From contig DATFFC010000124.1 in the NCBI GenBank assembly GCA_035250505.1, forward strand, positions 1 through 37,020: a DNA stretch of 37,020 nucleotides. Direction: 5' to 3'. Position 1 is the stretch's first letter. Every line of letters begins with the position of its first letter. The DNA comes from DASSBQ01 sp035250505 (GTDB taxonomy: Bacteria > Nitrospirota > Nitrospiria > Nitrospirales > Nitrospiraceae). The notes under the pieces are model-generated. The model searched no databases. It was not told the origin of the DNA and worked only from the letters and a program-made list of their open reading frames with translations. Both the position numbers and the translations under genes were made by a program. Positions 8,747-17,433 of this stretch are shown here, in pieces.

Positions 8747-9163
8747 ATGTTCGCCTGTCCGAATCCCAATTGCGCTGGAAATATTCTGGTCGAGGTTGAT
8801 GCACAAAAGCCGGCCACGACAGATACCGATGCCCTGCATCCGATCCGATGTTCCTATTGCGGGCATGCCGGGTTTCTTGTGGGTGACAATCTCCACTTGG
8901 TGTTCCGCGCCGGCCAGGAATTCTGTTTCACCATCGGGTCCGCGCCGGCCTGCCTGATTGTGTCGCTCCCCGCTGAATCGGTCTATGCCTATCAATGGCT
9001 GGGCCTGAGTCAAGAGGCACTTGCCAGGCATGCAGCCGAATGGCTGCTGCTCCTTGGATACAAGGCCGGCGTGTTCTCCCTTTCACCGAGCCAGCCTAAG
9101 TTTGCCGGGTTCAAGACTTATCTGGAGAGCCGCGTCCCGAAATTTCAGCCGCATGTCGCGTAG
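8747..9163 (+). CDS. Hypothetical protein with zinc-ribbon-like Cys pairs
   Basis: A 138-residue protein of unknown function. The N-terminal part has the pairs CPNPNC (residues 4-9) and CSYC (about 39-42), spaced as in a zinc ribbon. The rest is a compact alpha/beta sequence without a known motif. The start at ATG 8747 is chosen because GAGG lies 9 bases upstream; a GTG five codons earlier has no such site. It is convergent with the DUF4403-like lipoprotein gene and separated from it by a strong hairpin. Confidence 0.65.
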   Translation: MFACPNPNCAGNILVEVDAQKPATTDTDALHPIRCSYCGHAGFLVGDNLHLVFRAGQEFCFTIGSAPACLIVSLPAESVYAYQWLGLSQEALARHAAEWLLLLGYKAGVFSLSPSQPKFAGFKTYLESRVPKFQPHVA

Positions 9164-9184
9164 AGGCTGCCTTCCGTGGGTGAG

Positions 9185-9226
9185 GCGGCATGCGGCCCGT
9201 GCGTGCGGGGCAGGCCTGCATGCCGC
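9185..9226. terminator. Bidirectional hairpin between convergent genes
   Basis: The arms gcggcatgc (9185-9193) and gcatgccgc (9218-9226) are perfectly complementary. The loop is G/C-rich and may pair further. There is no U-tract, so intrinsic termination is uncertain, but the place between convergent stops at 9163 and 9240 fits a shared terminator. Confidence 0.5.
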
Positions 9227-9239
9227 CGAAGCGCTCGTC

Positions 9240-10865
9240 TTATCGATCGAACGGCGACACATTCCCCCGATCCGAGGGAACGATGACGCGTTGCTCGGAT
9301 GATGAGGGCATCCCCCTATCGGCCGGAGCAAGGACTCCTCCTGTTTCCTGCAACCGCTCGCTTCTCCTATCGCTGCGGGTAACAGGAGCCCCGCCCGCCG
9401 CTTTTGTCACGGGCACACGCCCGGTCGCGGTTGCCGTGCCTTCCAGGAAGTAGGAGGCCACGAGCCCATCCTTCGTCGTTCGGATCTGATCAGGCTGCTG
9501 GCGCGCCATCAGCATGTCCATATTGAGATCGCCTGCCTGGTGCTGACCGGACAGCGCCGTCTTCATGCGATCCACGCGGCCGGAAATATCGATCGTCGCC
9601 GCATCCCGCAATCGGTCGCGTAATTGGCGATCCACCTGCTGCCATGACCCCATTTGCATCGAATCCAACGCTCGTTTCGATTCATTGGCCATCTGGAGGT
9701 CCGGAATGCGGATGATCTTTCCTCCGTTATCAAACTGCGGCGTTCCCCAATAATAGACTGTCCCGTCCAGCCCGCCCGTTGTTTCCACCGCAACCAGCAC
9801 GCGTCCATTGGCATCCGAGGCCGTCACGCGTTCGATCATCGCGGAGTCGCGGTTCATATCAAGATTGATCGGTTTGTGGAAGAGTCGATTCTGGAGTTCC
9901 TGGTTCAGGATCGCATAAGGAACCGGCACAGCGGCCAGGACTTTAAACGGTCTCTGCTCAGATGATGTGCCGGCCGCCTGTTCCGTGGTCGTCGTCGCGA
10001 TCTTGATCGGTTTGGCAGAAGCCGTCCGGCACTGCGTTTCATACGCGGCGGTGGGAAGCTGCCGAGCCACACCGTGGATCGTCGTCTGCTGCATGGTCCC
10101 TCGCGGCGGCCCCATGCTGAGCTCAGATGGTTGTCCGTAGAGACAGAGGTGACTGTTCAATGCCGAAACCGGTACGGAGATCGGCTTGCTCAAATCCTGC
10201 CAGACCCGGCTGAGCGGGATCGAAAAGGTCTCGGGAGAAACAGCATCGGCAAAGTCCTGTTGAACGGCGATGATCTCAAACGTCTCCGGCAGTTGCTCTT
10301 TCGCAGGCAGGAATGACGGTGTACAGGTCGAGTCGATCGGACTGGTCACATCAAAATTCACCTGAGAAGGGTCGAATTGGAAGACGAGCAGATCATCCTG
10401 TTGCTTCGTTTTCAGTTGCCCACTGCCGTTGAGCACCCCCCGGTACTGCTCGGGACGGCACGCCTGTGCCAACGCCGATCCTTGATTGTCGCCTCTGTAA
10501 TTGGCGCGGATTGCAACCAAGCCGTCTTGGATCGAGACCTGCGGCTCGCCGTCCCGGACGAAATCAAAGCGACCGTCACCGGCTCTCCGGTGCTTCGCGT
10601 TGGTAATGACCTCCGGCACCGCCGCTTTGATTGCGGACTGAAGAGGAGTCAGGTCCGTGGTGATGATGAACGGCATCTTCGATTCGACCGGCTCCGACAC
10701 CGGCTGTTTAAGTGGGTCGAACGTCGGAATGGCGCTGGCCAAGGGCGGCGGAGCCGGTTTCGTATGGGATCGAGGGATCTTGTTTTCCGCGCAGCCGCCG
10801 GCCGTCAACACAATGGGAATGCTCAAGAGGAGCAGCCGTTGAAGAGAGCGATAAAGCAGTGTCAT
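9240..10865 (-). CDS. DUF4403-type lipoprotein
   Basis: A 541-residue predicted lipoprotein. The signal peptide ends in LTAGGC with Cys25 as the lipidation site. The body resembles the DUF4403 family, which has two related halves: TTDLTPLQSAIKAAVPEVI early, and PYAILNQELQNRLFHKPI in the middle. The middle segment also carries the pattern ...GTVYYWGTPQFD... followed by a helix rich in charged residues. The function of the family is not established; a periplasmic or outer-membrane location is expected. The C-terminal tail (about 500-541) is low in hydrophobics and probably disordered. The gene is divergent from the peroxiredoxin gene. Confidence 0.75.
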   Translation of the reverse strand: MTLLYRSLQRLLLLSIPIVLTAGGCAENKIPRSHTKPAPPPLASAIPTFDPLKQPVSEPVESKMPFIITTDLTPLQSAIKAAVPEVITNAKHRRAGDGRFDFVRDGEPQVSIQDGLVAIRANYRGDNQGSALAQACRPEQYRGVLNGSGQLKTKQQDDLLVFQFDPSQVNFDVTSPIDSTCTPSFLPAKEQLPETFEIIAVQQDFADAVSPETFSIPLSRVWQDLSKPISVPVSALNSHLCLYGQPSELSMGPPRGTMQQTTIHGVARQLPTAAYETQCRTASAKPIKIATTTTEQAAGTSSEQRPFKVLAAVPVPYAILNQELQNRLFHKPINLDMNRDSAMIERVTASDANGRVLVAVETTGGLDGTVYYWGTPQFDNGGKIIRIPDLQMANESKRALDSMQMGSWQQVDRQLRDRLRDAATIDISGRVDRMKTALSGQHQAGDLNMDMLMARQQPDQIRTTKDGLVASYFLEGTATATGRVPVTKAAGGAPVTRSDRRSERLQETGGVLAPADRGMPSSSEQRVIVPSDRGNVSPFDR

Positions 10866-11032
10866 GGTTTATCCTCCTGTCGATTGGTCGATTAGGTTGT
10901 AGCGATTCTCTTTTCACGGTACGCTTGGGATGCCCGTGAATGTACTGGGCAACCCCCTAGCTACGGCGGGGCGGCGCCGGTGTGTCCGAGATTTTTCTTG
11001 AACAAGCCGGCTGCTCAGACCAAACATCTCTC

Positions 11033-11043
11033 TATAGTGGTCT
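11033..11043 (+). promoter_or_regulatory. Putative -10 element upstream of peroxiredoxin gene
   Basis: The 11-mer tatagtggtct starts with a good -10 hexamer (TATAGT) and places a transcript start about 20 bases before the peroxiredoxin ATG. The identical 11-mer occurs upstream of the OmpA-family gene at 11904. No clear -35 was found at 17 bp. Confidence 0.35.
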
Positions 11044-11064
11044 TTCACCATACAAGGAGGAGGC

Positions 11065-11631
11065 ATGTTACTGATCGGTCGTTCGATACCGGAGGGGACT
11101 TTCCAAACGTTTCACCAGAACAACATTCGGCCCGTCAATCTGACACAATATCGCGGGCAATGGCTGGTACTGGTCTTCTATCCCGGCGACTTCACATTCG
11201 TCTGTCCGACCGAGTTGGCGGAACTGGCCGAACTTTACGGTGAGTTCAAGAAGGCCGGCGCCGAGGTCATGGGGGTCAGTACCGATTCCGTCTATGTCCA
11301 TAAGGCCTGGCACGATACATCTCCGACCATTCGGAAGATTCAATATCCGATGGTGAGCGACCCGACCGGCCGGCTGGCTCGTGATCTCGGAGTATATCTT
11401 GAGCAGGAAGGCGTGGCATTGCGCGGCAGTTTTATCTTTGATCCGGACGGGTTGCTCTGCGCGTTTGAAGTGCATATGAATAGTATCGGGCGCAACATGC
11501 GAGAGCTTCTCCGCAGGCTACAGGCCGCCGCCTATGTCCGTGAACACAAGGGCGAGGAAGTCTGTCCGGTGAGTTGGACGCCCGGCGACAAGGCGCTCAA
11601 GCCCGGTCTGGACCTTGTGGGGAAGCTATGA
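11065..11631 (+). CDS. Typical 2-Cys peroxiredoxin (AhpC/Prx1 group)
   Basis: A 188-residue thiol peroxidase that reduces H2O2 and organic hydroperoxides in the cytoplasm. The peroxidatic Cys47 lies in DFTFVCPTE and the resolving Cys167 in EEVCPVSW, the spacing expected for a typical 2-Cys enzyme. The start at 11065 has a strong AAGGAGG. The next gene overlaps its stop by ATGA, so the two are translationally coupled. The electron donor is not evident from the neighbours: there is no ahpF. The N-terminus (MLLIGRSIPEGTFQTF) is normal for the family. Confidence 0.93.
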   Translation: MLLIGRSIPEGTFQTFHQNNIRPVNLTQYRGQWLVLVFYPGDFTFVCPTELAELAELYGEFKKAGAEVMGVSTDSVYVHKAWHDTSPTIRKIQYPMVSDPTGRLARDLGVYLEQEGVALRGSFIFDPDGLLCAFEVHMNSIGRNMRELLRRLQAAAYVREHKGEEVCPVSWTPGDKALKPGLDLVGKL

Positions 11632-11864
11632 CGGCTCACGAGGCCTTCAGCAAAGAGGTGGTCATTTCCGGCTGCCACGTCCGGCTGGATTTTCGGCAGT
11701 CCCCGACGCGCCAATGGACGGTGTCGGGGGCCGTGGAATGCGGAGTCGGAGAGAATCGGCAACGTACGGTCTTCCACACGGATCCCTGCCTGACCAGCGA
11801 AGAGGCCGAATCGCTCGCCTTGAGCAAGGCGAGCGATTTGATCGGCAAGAATATTCCGACCTGA
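11628..11864 (+). CDS. Small hypothetical protein coupled to peroxiredoxin
   Basis: A 78-residue protein of unknown family. It contains two Cys residues near the N-terminal half (SGCHVRLDF and VECGVGE) and one later (DPCLTSEEA). The predicted fold is a few beta-strands followed by a helix. The ATG at 11628 overlaps the peroxiredoxin TGA (ATGA), which implies coupled translation and a linked role, perhaps an accessory factor; that role is inference from position only. Confidence 0.65.
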   Translation: MTAHEAFSKEVVISGCHVRLDFRQSPTRQWTVSGAVECGVGENRQRTVFHTDPCLTSEEAESLALSKASDLIGKNIPT

Positions 11865-11903
11865 CCAGGTTCGATCTCGTTCCACAACCGGCATCATTCA
11901 TTG

Positions 11904-11914
11904 TATAGTGGTCT
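11904..11914 (+). promoter_or_regulatory. Putative -10 element upstream of OmpA-family gene
   Basis: The 11-mer tatagtggtct is identical to that before the peroxiredoxin gene. It lies about 100 bases before the start at 12013, inside the 148-bp gap. It could be a sigma-70 type -10; the -35 is not convincing. Confidence 0.3.
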
Positions 11915-12012
11915 CCGTCGCGGGAGGCGGTCGCCCCCCGCGCATCGCTCCGGCCATGTTCTTCGTCTCACCGTAATTCTGGCAATAATACTACTAGGAG
12001 AGGAGGCATACC

Positions 12013-13662
12013 ATGACGCGTGTCCTCGCCATCGGATTGACGGTTGTTGCGCTGATGATGACTGCCTGCGTCTCGCATGAGACGCACTCGCGGGCATTGG
12101 GAGAATTGAATGAAGCGCGCCAAGCGAATGCTCAAAGTCGTCACGAACTGGATACATACAAGAAGAACGCCGCCTCGGCGGCCGCGGCGAGCGAAGCGGA
12201 GCGCACCAAGCTCGCCCAGGAACTCGGTGATGCGCGCACCGGCCTAGGATCACTCCAATCACAACTGGAGGACTTCCGACGTGAATCAGAGAACCGAATG
12301 GCGGCGCTTCGTGAAGAGAACAGCCGTCTGAGTGAAGCCAAGAACAGGGCGGACAGCCGAATCGGCTCCCTTGAGATTGAGCAGCAGGTGGCCCAAGGCC
12401 GTATCAAGACGCTCGAGAAAGAAGCGGACGGCATGCGAATGCGCTTAGAAGCTTTGGTGGAAGAACGCGATCAACTCGAGAGCCGGGTGGCTGCGGCCAA
12501 CGAGCGGGAGAAAGAGCTGCAGAGCCAAGTCGCCGCGCTGACTTCGCAAGCGGCGGCGCTTCAGGATGAGAACCGCAATCTCCTCAGCGGCACGACCACG
12601 GCGCAGGATGTGATCGCTCAGTTGCGTCGGCGCGTGGGTGAGTTGGAAGCGGCATCGGCGCGTGCGGATGAGCTTGCCAACCAACTCAGCGCACGAGAGC
12701 AGGATATCGAGAAACAGCAACGGATTGCCCGCGAGCACGAGCAGGAACTGGCGGCATTGCGCGCAGTCGCAGCGGAAAAAGAACGATTGACCCAACAGCT
12801 GGCCGCATCCTCGGAGGAACTGGCGAGGCTCGGACAAGAGGGCGAACACCTCAAGCAGGATCGGACACGCCTGGCGGACGAGCACCGACAACTTCAGGCA
12901 AAACTCGAGCAGGAGGCGGATCGGCTGAAGGCGGGAGAGGCGGAGCGACAGACCCTCGCGCAGCAACTCAGCGCCTTGAACGGAGAGTTGGCCGGCGTGA
13001 GTGGAGAGCGGGATGAGTGGAAGGAGCGGCACAATCAACTTGCGCAGAAACAGGAAGAGTTGCTTGCGAAGCTTCAGCAGGACGCAGACCGTCTCAAGGC
13101 GGAGGAAGCGGAGAAGGAACGCCTTGAAAAGGAACGGCTCGCCAAGGAGGAGGAGATCAAAAAATTGACCGCGGCGCAAGCTCAACTAACGGCTTCGCTG
13201 AAGGATGAAATCAACAAGGGCACGGTGACCATCCAGCAAGTGCGCGATCGTCTGACCATCAATATGGTGGAGAAGGTACTCTTCGATTCAGGACGGGCAC
13301 AGATCAAACCGAACGGGTTGAAAGTGCTCAAGCAGGTCGGGGATGTCCTCAAGGGCGTGTCCGACAAGCAGATTCGGATCGAAGGCCACACCGACAACGT
13401 GCCGATCGGAACGAGATTGCGGGACAGATTTGAAACGAACTGGGAATTATCCACGGCGAGGGCGACCAACGTGGTGCGGTACTTGATCGAGGATGGCGGA
13501 GTGCAGCCTGGTCTGATCTCGGCGGCGGGTTACGCCGATACGAGACCGGTCGCAGCAAACGATTCGGAAGACGGCAGGTCCTCCAATCGGCGTATCGAGA
13601 TCATCTTGTATCCGAAAGACCTGACGGAGATCGCTCAGGAATTGAGAGCAGATGCTCGTTAG
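12013..13662 (+). CDS. OmpA-family lipoprotein with long coiled coil
   Basis: The 549-residue product has a lipoprotein signal ending MMTAC (Cys19), then a very long coiled coil (about residues 30-400; dense Glu, Gln, Leu, Arg and Ala heptads with internal repeats such as QADRLKAEEAE and QEADRLKAGEAE). A C-terminal OmpA-like peptidoglycan-binding domain follows (about 420-545). The latter shows IEGHTDNVPIG, NWELSTARA and SNRRIEI, which hold the residues that bind diaminopimelate. It probably tethers a membrane to the cell wall across a long distance. The ATG at 12013 has GAGAGGAGG upstream. It resembles Pal or TolA-like spacers but is not a close match to either. Confidence 0.88.
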   Translation: MTRVLAIGLTVVALMMTACVSHETHSRALGELNEARQANAQSRHELDTYKKNAASAAAASEAERTKLAQELGDARTGLGSLQSQLEDFRRESENRMAALREENSRLSEAKNRADSRIGSLEIEQQVAQGRIKTLEKEADGMRMRLEALVEERDQLESRVAAANEREKELQSQVAALTSQAAALQDENRNLLSGTTTAQDVIAQLRRRVGELEAASARADELANQLSAREQDIEKQQRIAREHEQELAALRAVAAEKERLTQQLAASSEELARLGQEGEHLKQDRTRLADEHRQLQAKLEQEADRLKAGEAERQTLAQQLSALNGELAGVSGERDEWKERHNQLAQKQEELLAKLQQDADRLKAEEAEKERLEKERLAKEEEIKKLTAAQAQLTASLKDEINKGTVTIQQVRDRLTINMVEKVLFDSGRAQIKPNGLKVLKQVGDVLKGVSDKQIRIEGHTDNVPIGTRLRDRFETNWELSTARATNVVRYLIEDGGVQPGLISAAGYADTRPVAANDSEDGRSSNRRIEIILYPKDLTEIAQELRADAR

Positions 13663-13672
13663 GAGCAGCGCG

Positions 13673-13703
13673 TGCGGTGGCCGGCATCGGCCGGTCCACC
13701 GCA
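13673..13703. terminator. Hairpin between convergent OmpA-family and helicase genes
   Basis: The outer arms tgcggtgg (13673-13680) and ccaccgca (13696-13703) pair perfectly, with ccgg/ccgg inside. It lies between the stop at 13662 on plus and the stop at 13724 on minus. There is no U-tract. Confidence 0.5.
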
Positions 13704-13723
13704 GGGAGACTTCTCTGCCGGAC

Positions 13724-15022
13724 TCAGTGGCTCGCCGGGCGATGTGAAACGGTCGTTCGGCGATGGCTGCCGTGCCGAGGATGATCGTTGTGCCTCTGAT
13801 GCGCGGGGCGCCCCTGGTGACCGATGGGCTGTCCGGCCGGTTTATGCGCAGGAGCCGGGCTTCTTGCCGCACGAGGAATCGGCGCTCCAAGCAGTTTCTC
13901 GATCGCGCGGAATTGATAGTGATCCTCCGCCGTCACAAAACTGGTCGCATGGCCGCTGGCCTTCATCCGTCCGGTGCGACCGATCCGGTGCACGTAATCT
14001 TCCGGCGTGTTGGGAAGATCATAATTGATGACGTGACCGATATTGGCGACATCGATCCCGCGAGCCGCAATGTCCGTCGCCACCAACACGCGGTAGGTGC
14101 CTCGGCGGAAGCCTTCGAGTGCCGTACGGCGCTGAGAGAGCCTCCGATCCCCGTGAAGCACCGCGACGCGGTGGCCGACCTTTTCGAGTGCCCGGCCTAA
14201 CCGATCCGCTCCGTGTTTCGTGCGGGTAAAGACCAACGCGCTCTCGGAGTGGTCGGCCAAAAGGCTGAGCAGGAGAGAGGTTTTTTCCCCGTGACTCGTG
14301 TGGTGGACGGTTTGGGTGACGCGAGGCGCCGCCGTAGCCGGCCGATCCACCATGACCTGCACCGGATTCCTGAGCCCCGCACGAGCAAGCGCAGCGAGAT
14401 CCGCCGGCAGCGTCGCGGAGAAGAGCAGCGTCTGTCGCTCCTCGTTCAAGGCTTCGAGAATCTGGTTCAGTTGAGGTGCGAATCCCATATCCAGCATGCG
14501 ATCCGCTTCGTCCAGAACGACGATCGTGAAGGCGGCCAGGTTGATGGTGCCGTTCCACATATGATCGAGCAAGCGACCCGGCGTCGCGACGACAATCGTC
14601 GGGTGCTGGCGCAAGCCGCGCACTTGGGCGCTCATATCTTCTCCGCCCACGACGGTGGTGGCTGATACGCGCCGGCCGCGACCGAGCTTCTGGACGGTGC
14701 GTTGAATTTGAAATGCCAATTCCCGCGTCGGCGCGAGAATCAACCCGCGCGGCGCCCCGGGTGAAAGCTGGGCGAGCCGCTCCACCATGGGAACGACAAA
14801 CGCAGCGGTCTTCCCGGTCCCGGTCTGCGCGCATCCAAGGACATCATGGCCCTCCAGACAAGGGGGAATCGCCCGCGCTTGAATCGGCGTCGGGTCTTTG
14901 TATCCGGCGCTTGCCAGATCACGCAGCAAGGCCTCGGATAAGCCGAGGGATTGAAAAGTCACGCTCGGCACAACTGCGGGCTGAACGGACGGGGAAACAG
15001 GCACAGAATTAGACTGCAACAC
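13724..15022 (-). CDS. DEAD-box ATP-dependent RNA helicase (RhlE-like)
   Basis: The product unwinds RNA duplexes using ATP, probably in ribosome assembly or RNA turnover. It has a Q motif (FQSLGLSEALLRDL and PTPIQARAIP), motif I (AQTGTGKT, K71), motif Ib (TPGRLLDH), motif II (VLDEADRMLDMGF), motif III (FSATLP), motif V (ATDIAARGIDV) and motif VI (HRIGRTGR). The C-terminal tail (about 395-432) is basic and His-rich, typical of RNA-binding tails. The start is taken as GTG 15022 because AAAGGAG sits 7 bases upstream; an upstream in-frame start at 15082 would include that ribosome site in the coding region. The product is 432 residues. The exact subfamily (RhlE, RhlB or SrmB) is not certain. Confidence 0.92.
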   Translation of the reverse strand: MLQSNSVPVSPSVQPAVVPSVTFQSLGLSEALLRDLASAGYKDPTPIQARAIPPCLEGHDVLGCAQTGTGKTAAFVVPMVERLAQLSPGAPRGLILAPTRELAFQIQRTVQKLGRGRRVSATTVVGGEDMSAQVRGLRQHPTIVVATPGRLLDHMWNGTINLAAFTIVVLDEADRMLDMGFAPQLNQILEALNEERQTLLFSATLPADLAALARAGLRNPVQVMVDRPATAAPRVTQTVHHTSHGEKTSLLLSLLADHSESALVFTRTKHGADRLGRALEKVGHRVAVLHGDRRLSQRRTALEGFRRGTYRVLVATDIAARGIDVANIGHVINYDLPNTPEDYVHRIGRTGRMKASGHATSFVTAEDHYQFRAIEKLLGAPIPRAARSPAPAHKPAGQPIGHQGRPAHQRHNDHPRHGSHRRTTVSHRPASH

Positions 15023-15428
15023 AGGCACACTCCTTTGTAGGTTGTAGGCAGGATCCTCTTGGCCTCGCCTGAGACCATACACACAGCGACACCGCAGACA
15101 CCGGGTTATGGTGCCGTACAGCCGAATCGGCGAGCACAGGCGGTATATTGCTGCTCAGAATCCTGTTGGCATCGCATGAAGACGAGGTCAGAAGACCGAG
15201 GAAGGGAGAACCAGGAAGGAATCCGCTCCTAGAAGAATCTGATCACGCTGCGATGACGAGGCCCGGTAGTTGTCTCTATGGCACAGTCGCCGGGCCGTCT
15301 CGACAGTGACGAACTACACCATACAGGACAACGGCGCGCCTGTCAATCAATGCCGCGACTGGTTCGGAATATAGGCTGGAATCGTCCCGGGTCGATTTCG
15401 ATTGATCTGTACCGGGGAAGGGGGCCAA
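15023..15428. other. Gene-free leader region upstream of the helicase gene
   Basis: About 400 bp between the helicase start and the PilZ gene stop. It holds the helicase Shine-Dalgarno sequence and probably its promoter and 5' leader. A G/C hairpin (gcccgg near 15262 with ccgggc near 15293) could end the upstream VanZ-PilZ transcript on the minus strand. No credible coding frame was seen. Confidence 0.4.
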
Positions 15429-15782
15429 TCAATTCTGGCCGGCCCACAAGCATCGCAAATGGACGGAGGCCAGGCGCCTCAGTTCCGCTTGGGATGCGGG
15501 AGATATCTGGACAAGATCGATGCCGAAACTTGCGCCGTTGATCCAACGGACGGTGCCTTTTCGAATCAGCAGGGACGCCGTATCGCCCGGCGGGAGAAAA
15601 AAGACAATGAGTTTCATATCTGCCTTCACCGGCTGGGTGCCGCGCACGCGGATTCCAAGGATGGTGAAATCCTGTATGACGCCGGCGGCGCAAAAAAGGC
15701 CGTCGGTATAGACCACGGGACATTCGATGGATTGCCGGGATGCCGTGCGTCCATGGAAGTTCGGTCTCATCCTGGTTGTCAT
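15429..15782 (-). CDS. PilZ-domain protein
   Basis: A 117-residue protein resembling stand-alone PilZ domains, which bind cyclic di-GMP. The N-terminus has RTASRQSIECPVVY, reminiscent of the RxxxR plus ...R... strand, followed by DFTILGIRVRGTQPV in the position of the (D/N)xSxxG motif. The usual Ser is replaced (DFTILG), so binding may be weak. Later strands include GTVRWINGASFGIDLV, typical of PilZ ends. The ATG at 15782 overlaps the stop of the VanZ-like gene (ATGA), so the two are coupled. The frame stays open far upstream, but that part overlaps VanZ and is rejected. Confidence 0.7.
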   Translation of the reverse strand: MTTRMRPNFHGRTASRQSIECPVVYTDGLFCAAGVIQDFTILGIRVRGTQPVKADMKLIVFFLPPGDTASLLIRKGTVRWINGASFGIDLVQISPASQAELRRLASVHLRCLWAGQN

Positions 15783-16246
15783 GCGGGGCCCTCCAAGGTG
15801 GTGATGGAATGTGAATTCACTGGGTCGGCCGCCGGAGCCGTTCGTATCGCCACCGACTGCCAGAACACCATCAGGCTTGCCATGGCGATTCCAACTACGT
15901 CTGTGAGCACGTCTTGGATTTCGAGTCCGCGGCCCGGCACCGAAAACTGCAGGGTCTCCGTCCATATGCCGAAAATCAACGCGAAAGAGGCGCCGGCGGC
16001 GACGGCCAAAGGTTGAGGCCAGCCCCGTCGTTGGAACCTCGTGATCCCCAGCCATGCGAGCAGGCCATACGCCGGTGCATGCAACCAGTCCAGAACGAGG
16101 GTCGGCAGAACGAGCAACATCGCGCCCAGCAAGCCGTGCCCCGGCGAAGCGACGGCCAGGATGCCCAAGATACCGACATAAGCAATGAGGGTGGCGAACG
16201 AAAGCGACATGAGTCCTACAACGATGGTCGGCAAGATACCGAGCAT
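15779..16246 (-). CDS. VanZ-like family membrane protein
   Basis: A 155-residue membrane protein with about four transmembrane helices. It carries the VanZ-family signature ETLQFSVPGRGLEIQDVLTDVVG: a Glu and Gln followed by R, then D-x-x-x-D and a Gly-rich helix. The family is named from the teicoplanin cluster, but most members have unknown roles; no resistance function is implied. It overlaps the PilZ gene by 4 bp. The ATG at 16246 has only a weak ribosome site. Confidence 0.75.
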   Translation of the reverse strand: MLGILPTIVVGLMSLSFATLIAYVGILGILAVASPGHGLLGAMLLVLPTLVLDWLHAPAYGLLAWLGITRFQRRGWPQPLAVAAGASFALIFGIWTETLQFSVPGRGLEIQDVLTDVVGIAMASLMVFWQSVAIRTAPAADPVNSHSITTLEGPA

Positions 16247-16375
16247 ATCGGGTGCCCGCCACTAGACCGGAGTACTCCCTCGTAGAACTTGAGAGGGGGA
16301 AATCAAGGGTCTTTCCTAGGATTCGGCAAGAAATCTCTACGCTAGAATCCACCGGTACATAGCAGGAGGTGAGTC

Positions 16376-16693
16376 ATGGATAAGTGGACGATTCGGCTGG
16401 CTCTGATCGTGGTCATAGGATGCAATGTGACCGTCCTGGCTTGCTCTCAGAACGCGACAGAGAGACGTGCTGCAAAACCGAACTTCAGCGAACGCATTTC
16501 GCGCGACGCCGTGACCGGGGATGTGAAAGATGTCGGAAAGAATTATGTCTCAATCCGTCAAGACAACGGTGAAACTCTCAAGGTGCGCGTGAACGACAAT
16601 ACGAAAATGGACCCGGTGACCGAAGGCGATCATGTCAAAGCCTTCGTGACGGACGACGGATACGCTTCAACCATCCAGCGCACGCCTCGGTAA
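16376..16693 (+). CDS. Small predicted lipoprotein
   Basis: A 105-residue predicted lipoprotein. The signal peptide ends TVLAC with Cys23 as the lipidation site. The mature domain (about 45-105) looks like a small beta-barrel: TGDVKDVGKNYVSIRQDNGETLKVRVND and VTEGDHVKAFV are typical of short OB-like folds in secreted proteins. The ATG at 16376 follows a strong AGGAGGTGAG. Function unknown. A strong hairpin 70 bp after the stop is a probable terminator. Confidence 0.75.
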   Translation: MDKWTIRLALIVVIGCNVTVLACSQNATERRAAKPNFSERISRDAVTGDVKDVGKNYVSIRQDNGETLKVRVNDNTKMDPVTEGDHVKAFVTDDGYASTIQRTPR

Positions 16694-16762
16694 GTCGGGC
16701 CTTCTGCTGCTCGGGACCGGCCGGCTCATCCCGAGCGAGACAGCGGCCCGCTGAAGGCGAAG

Positions 16763-16810
16763 AACCGGCGGGAGCTCACGCCTGCGGGTGTGAGCCGCCG
16801 GTTTGCTTTA
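16763..16810 (+). terminator. Strong intrinsic terminator-like hairpin
   Basis: The arms aaccggcg and cgccggtt flank an inner stem (gctcacgcc with ggtgtgagc, one G-T pair) and a tgcg loop. A short T-rich tail (ttgcttta) follows. It lies downstream of the small lipoprotein gene ending at 16693. Confidence 0.65.
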
Positions 16811-16943
16811 CCATCCCCAACTCTCCATCCCATCCTTGTTCCCCCGACACGAAATCGGTATGCTTGCGCGGTAAGTACTTGAAGTGTTGGTGTCCGATTC
16901 ACATACAGATTCCACAGCCAAGATTCCTCGGAAAGGAGCCGGT

Positions 16944-17336
16944 ATGAGATATACGTGGATCATGGTGGGCCTGTGCCTAGCGGTGATTTCTGCAGGGTGC
17001 GGCGGCAAAAAAGCAGAGATCAAAGAAGACCGGCTCACGGTCGGCCGGGTGCAGGGCGAAGTGAAGATGGGGATGTCCGCCGCCCAGGTTGCCGAACTGC
17101 TCGGCTCCCCGAATATCGTGACGACGGATGACAAGCGACGGGAAGTATGGATCTATGACAAAGTCTCCACCGACCGCGTCGACACCAGCAGTTCGGCGTT
17201 CGGCACATTGATCATCCTCGGCGCAAACAGCCGGGACAGCTCCAGTTCCCAACGCCAGCGGACTTTGACGATCATCATCAAGTATGACGAAGAGAAGCGG
17301 GTGCGTGATTTCGCCTACAATGCCACGCAGTTCTAA
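16944..17336 (+). CDS. BamE/SmpA-like small lipoprotein
   Basis: A 130-residue predicted lipoprotein with signal end VISAGC (Cys19). The mature region contains VKMGMSAAQVAELLGSPNIV followed by KRREVWIYD, the helix-turn-strand pattern of BamE/SmpA/OmlA-fold domains. Those family members stabilise the BAM complex or act in other envelope tasks. The rest has a Ser-rich loop and a final beta-strand (TIIIKYDEEKRVRDF). The start at 16944 is chosen for AAAGGAG upstream and for the signal peptide. It precedes three paralogous lipoproteins in the same orientation. It is not certain that this is the true BamE. Confidence 0.75.
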   Translation: MRYTWIMVGLCLAVISAGCGGKKAEIKEDRLTVGRVQGEVKMGMSAAQVAELLGSPNIVTTDDKRREVWIYDKVSTDRVDTSSSAFGTLIILGANSRDSSSSQRQRTLTIIIKYDEEKRVRDFAYNATQF

Positions 17337-17433
17337 CGGGCGATTGATCCCTCGCGCTGAAAAGTGGCCCGCCGATGGACCGGATAAAGCTCACAAGGTC
17401 ACTTGCCGCGTCGCCACATGGGCCGCGGCATAC

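Noticed and set aside
13672..14665. Plus-strand frames opposite the DEAD-box gene
   Set aside because: The minus strand encodes all helicase motifs; the plus frames are shadows.
15783..16352. 307-residue extended form of the PilZ protein
   Set aside because: The extension overlaps the VanZ-like gene in another frame and is Arg-rich shadow sequence.
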